This document shows positions 63,529-64,000 of a stretch of DNA of 64,000 nucleotides, piece after piece; position 1 is the stretch's first letter; each line of letters begins with the position of its first letter. Source of the DNA: Gordonia pseudamarae (lineage in GTDB: Bacteria > Actinomycetota > Actinomycetes > Mycobacteriales > Mycobacteriaceae). The stretch lies in contig NZ_CP045809.1 in the NCBI RefSeq assembly GCF_025273675.1, forward strand, positions 3,596,001 to 3,660,000, in the 5' to 3' direction. The notes under the pieces were generated by a model. That model searched no databases, was not told the DNA's origin, and saw only the letters and a list, made by a program, of their open reading frames with translations. Position numbers and translations under genes: made by a program.

Positions 63529-64000
63529 TGACCGACGTGCTACCGGAATCAGACGACGACATGCTGAGCACCGACGAGGAACTCGACCCGATCAGCGACG
63601 CAGAAAAGAACGCGGTCAAGAACCGTGCCAAGGTGGGCTCCGCCAGACCTTCGTCGTTGCTCTATACCTACGGCCCCGGCGCCATCATGGACCTGCCGCA
63701 CTTCTCAATCATGCCAGCCGGCCTGGGCGACTGGGACCGGATCTGGCAGCGCCGCACTCATATTCCAACAATTATCGAACCGCGGCTCCTCAAAGTCGTT
63801 CGCGATCATCTGGGACGACAGGTGGACTCGCTGCGCCCCTACCCGTGGCAGCCGCAGCGGATGGGCATGTCCACCGAAGGTTCCGACCTCGGCATACCCG
63901 CCCGCGTGTTTCCCCAGTGGCTGCGGTGCACCGGCTGCGATTACCTCGGACCGCTACCCCGATTCCACTACACCAACACCCAACCGTTCCGACCCGACCA
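63528..64000 (+). CDS. drmB: DISARM protein DrmB (DUF1998), N-terminal part
   Basis: 158 codons are visible before the window ends. The start MTDVLPESDDDMLSTDEELD leads into the DrmB signature RPSSLLYTYGPGAIMDLPHF and then GDWDRIWQRR; a zinc-binding CTGCDYLGPLPRFHY follows. DrmB carries DUF1998 and forms a complex with DrmA. The start overlaps the drmA stop by one base. drmC (phospholipase D-like) is expected just beyond the window. Confidence 0.92.
   Translation, partial: MTDVLPESDDDMLSTDEELDPISDAEKNAVKNRAKVGSARPSSLLYTYGPGAIMDLPHFSIMPAGLGDWDRIWQRRTHIPTIIEPRLLKVVRDHLGRQVDSLRPYPWQPQRMGMSTEGSDLGIPARVFPQWLRCTGCDYLGPLPRFHYTNTQPFRPD

Overview
The window is high-GC DNA from a mycolic-acid actinobacterium. 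The gene families, the prfB-ftsE-ftsX-smpB cluster and a tmRNA tag ending in RDYALAA suggest Gordonia or a close relative; this is an inference from gene content, not a database match.

Layout. Positions 1-4.1 kb hold the tail of a flavin monooxygenase, an ABC exporter and a divergent two-component system. Positions 4.6-14.2 kb are a redox cluster (SDRs, an MmyB-type regulator, alcohol dehydrogenase, aldo/keto reductase) with much decay: a second SDR and a second regulator are pseudogenes, an NTF2-like gene is frameshifted, and a Na+/H+ antiporter is cut by an IS982-type element. At 14.5-15.5 kb an antitoxin gene is followed by a broken PIN toxin joined to a GIY-YIG remnant. Positions 15590-22496 are a complete 6.9-kb integrative element in a tRNA-Ala(GGC) gene. 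It has 43-bp att repeats, a tyrosine integrase, an excisionase-like protein, an AAA ATPase beside an iteron-like AGTTCGT array, and a row of small genes including an M41-type zincin. Positions 22.6-45.7 kb are core genome: DsbA-like protein, phosphoglucomutase, FNT and MMPL transporters, tmRNA, acyl-CoA dehydrogenase, and the prfB-mscS-ftsEX-smpB operon opposite hisN.

From 45.8 kb to the window end lies a class 1 DISARM anti-phage locus: drmD (SNF2-type helicase), drmMI (adenine methylase), drmA (helicase) and the start of drmB. Its most striking feature is immediately 3' of drmMI: a promoterless second copy of the methylase C-terminus in the opposite orientation. The two 3' ends converge with 8 bp between the stop codons. 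The copies are held by two nested inverted repeats sharing one centre of symmetry: IR-A, 196 bp with about 7 mismatches, and IR-B, 348 bp with a 327-bp perfect core. The sequences between and beyond the repeats differ. Inversion at IR-A or IR-B would replace the C-terminal, presumably target-recognising, part of DrmMI in frame and could give up to four methylase variants. I read this as a predicted phase-variable, shuffling DISARM methylase.

Between the cassette and drmA sits a 5.5-kb insert with a Phd/RelE-type module whose toxin is split by an IS256-family element, a large serine recombinase, and a GNAT plus XRE-ImmA pair. The recombinase is a candidate for the inverting enzyme, although RecA-dependent recombination across the long repeats would be enough.
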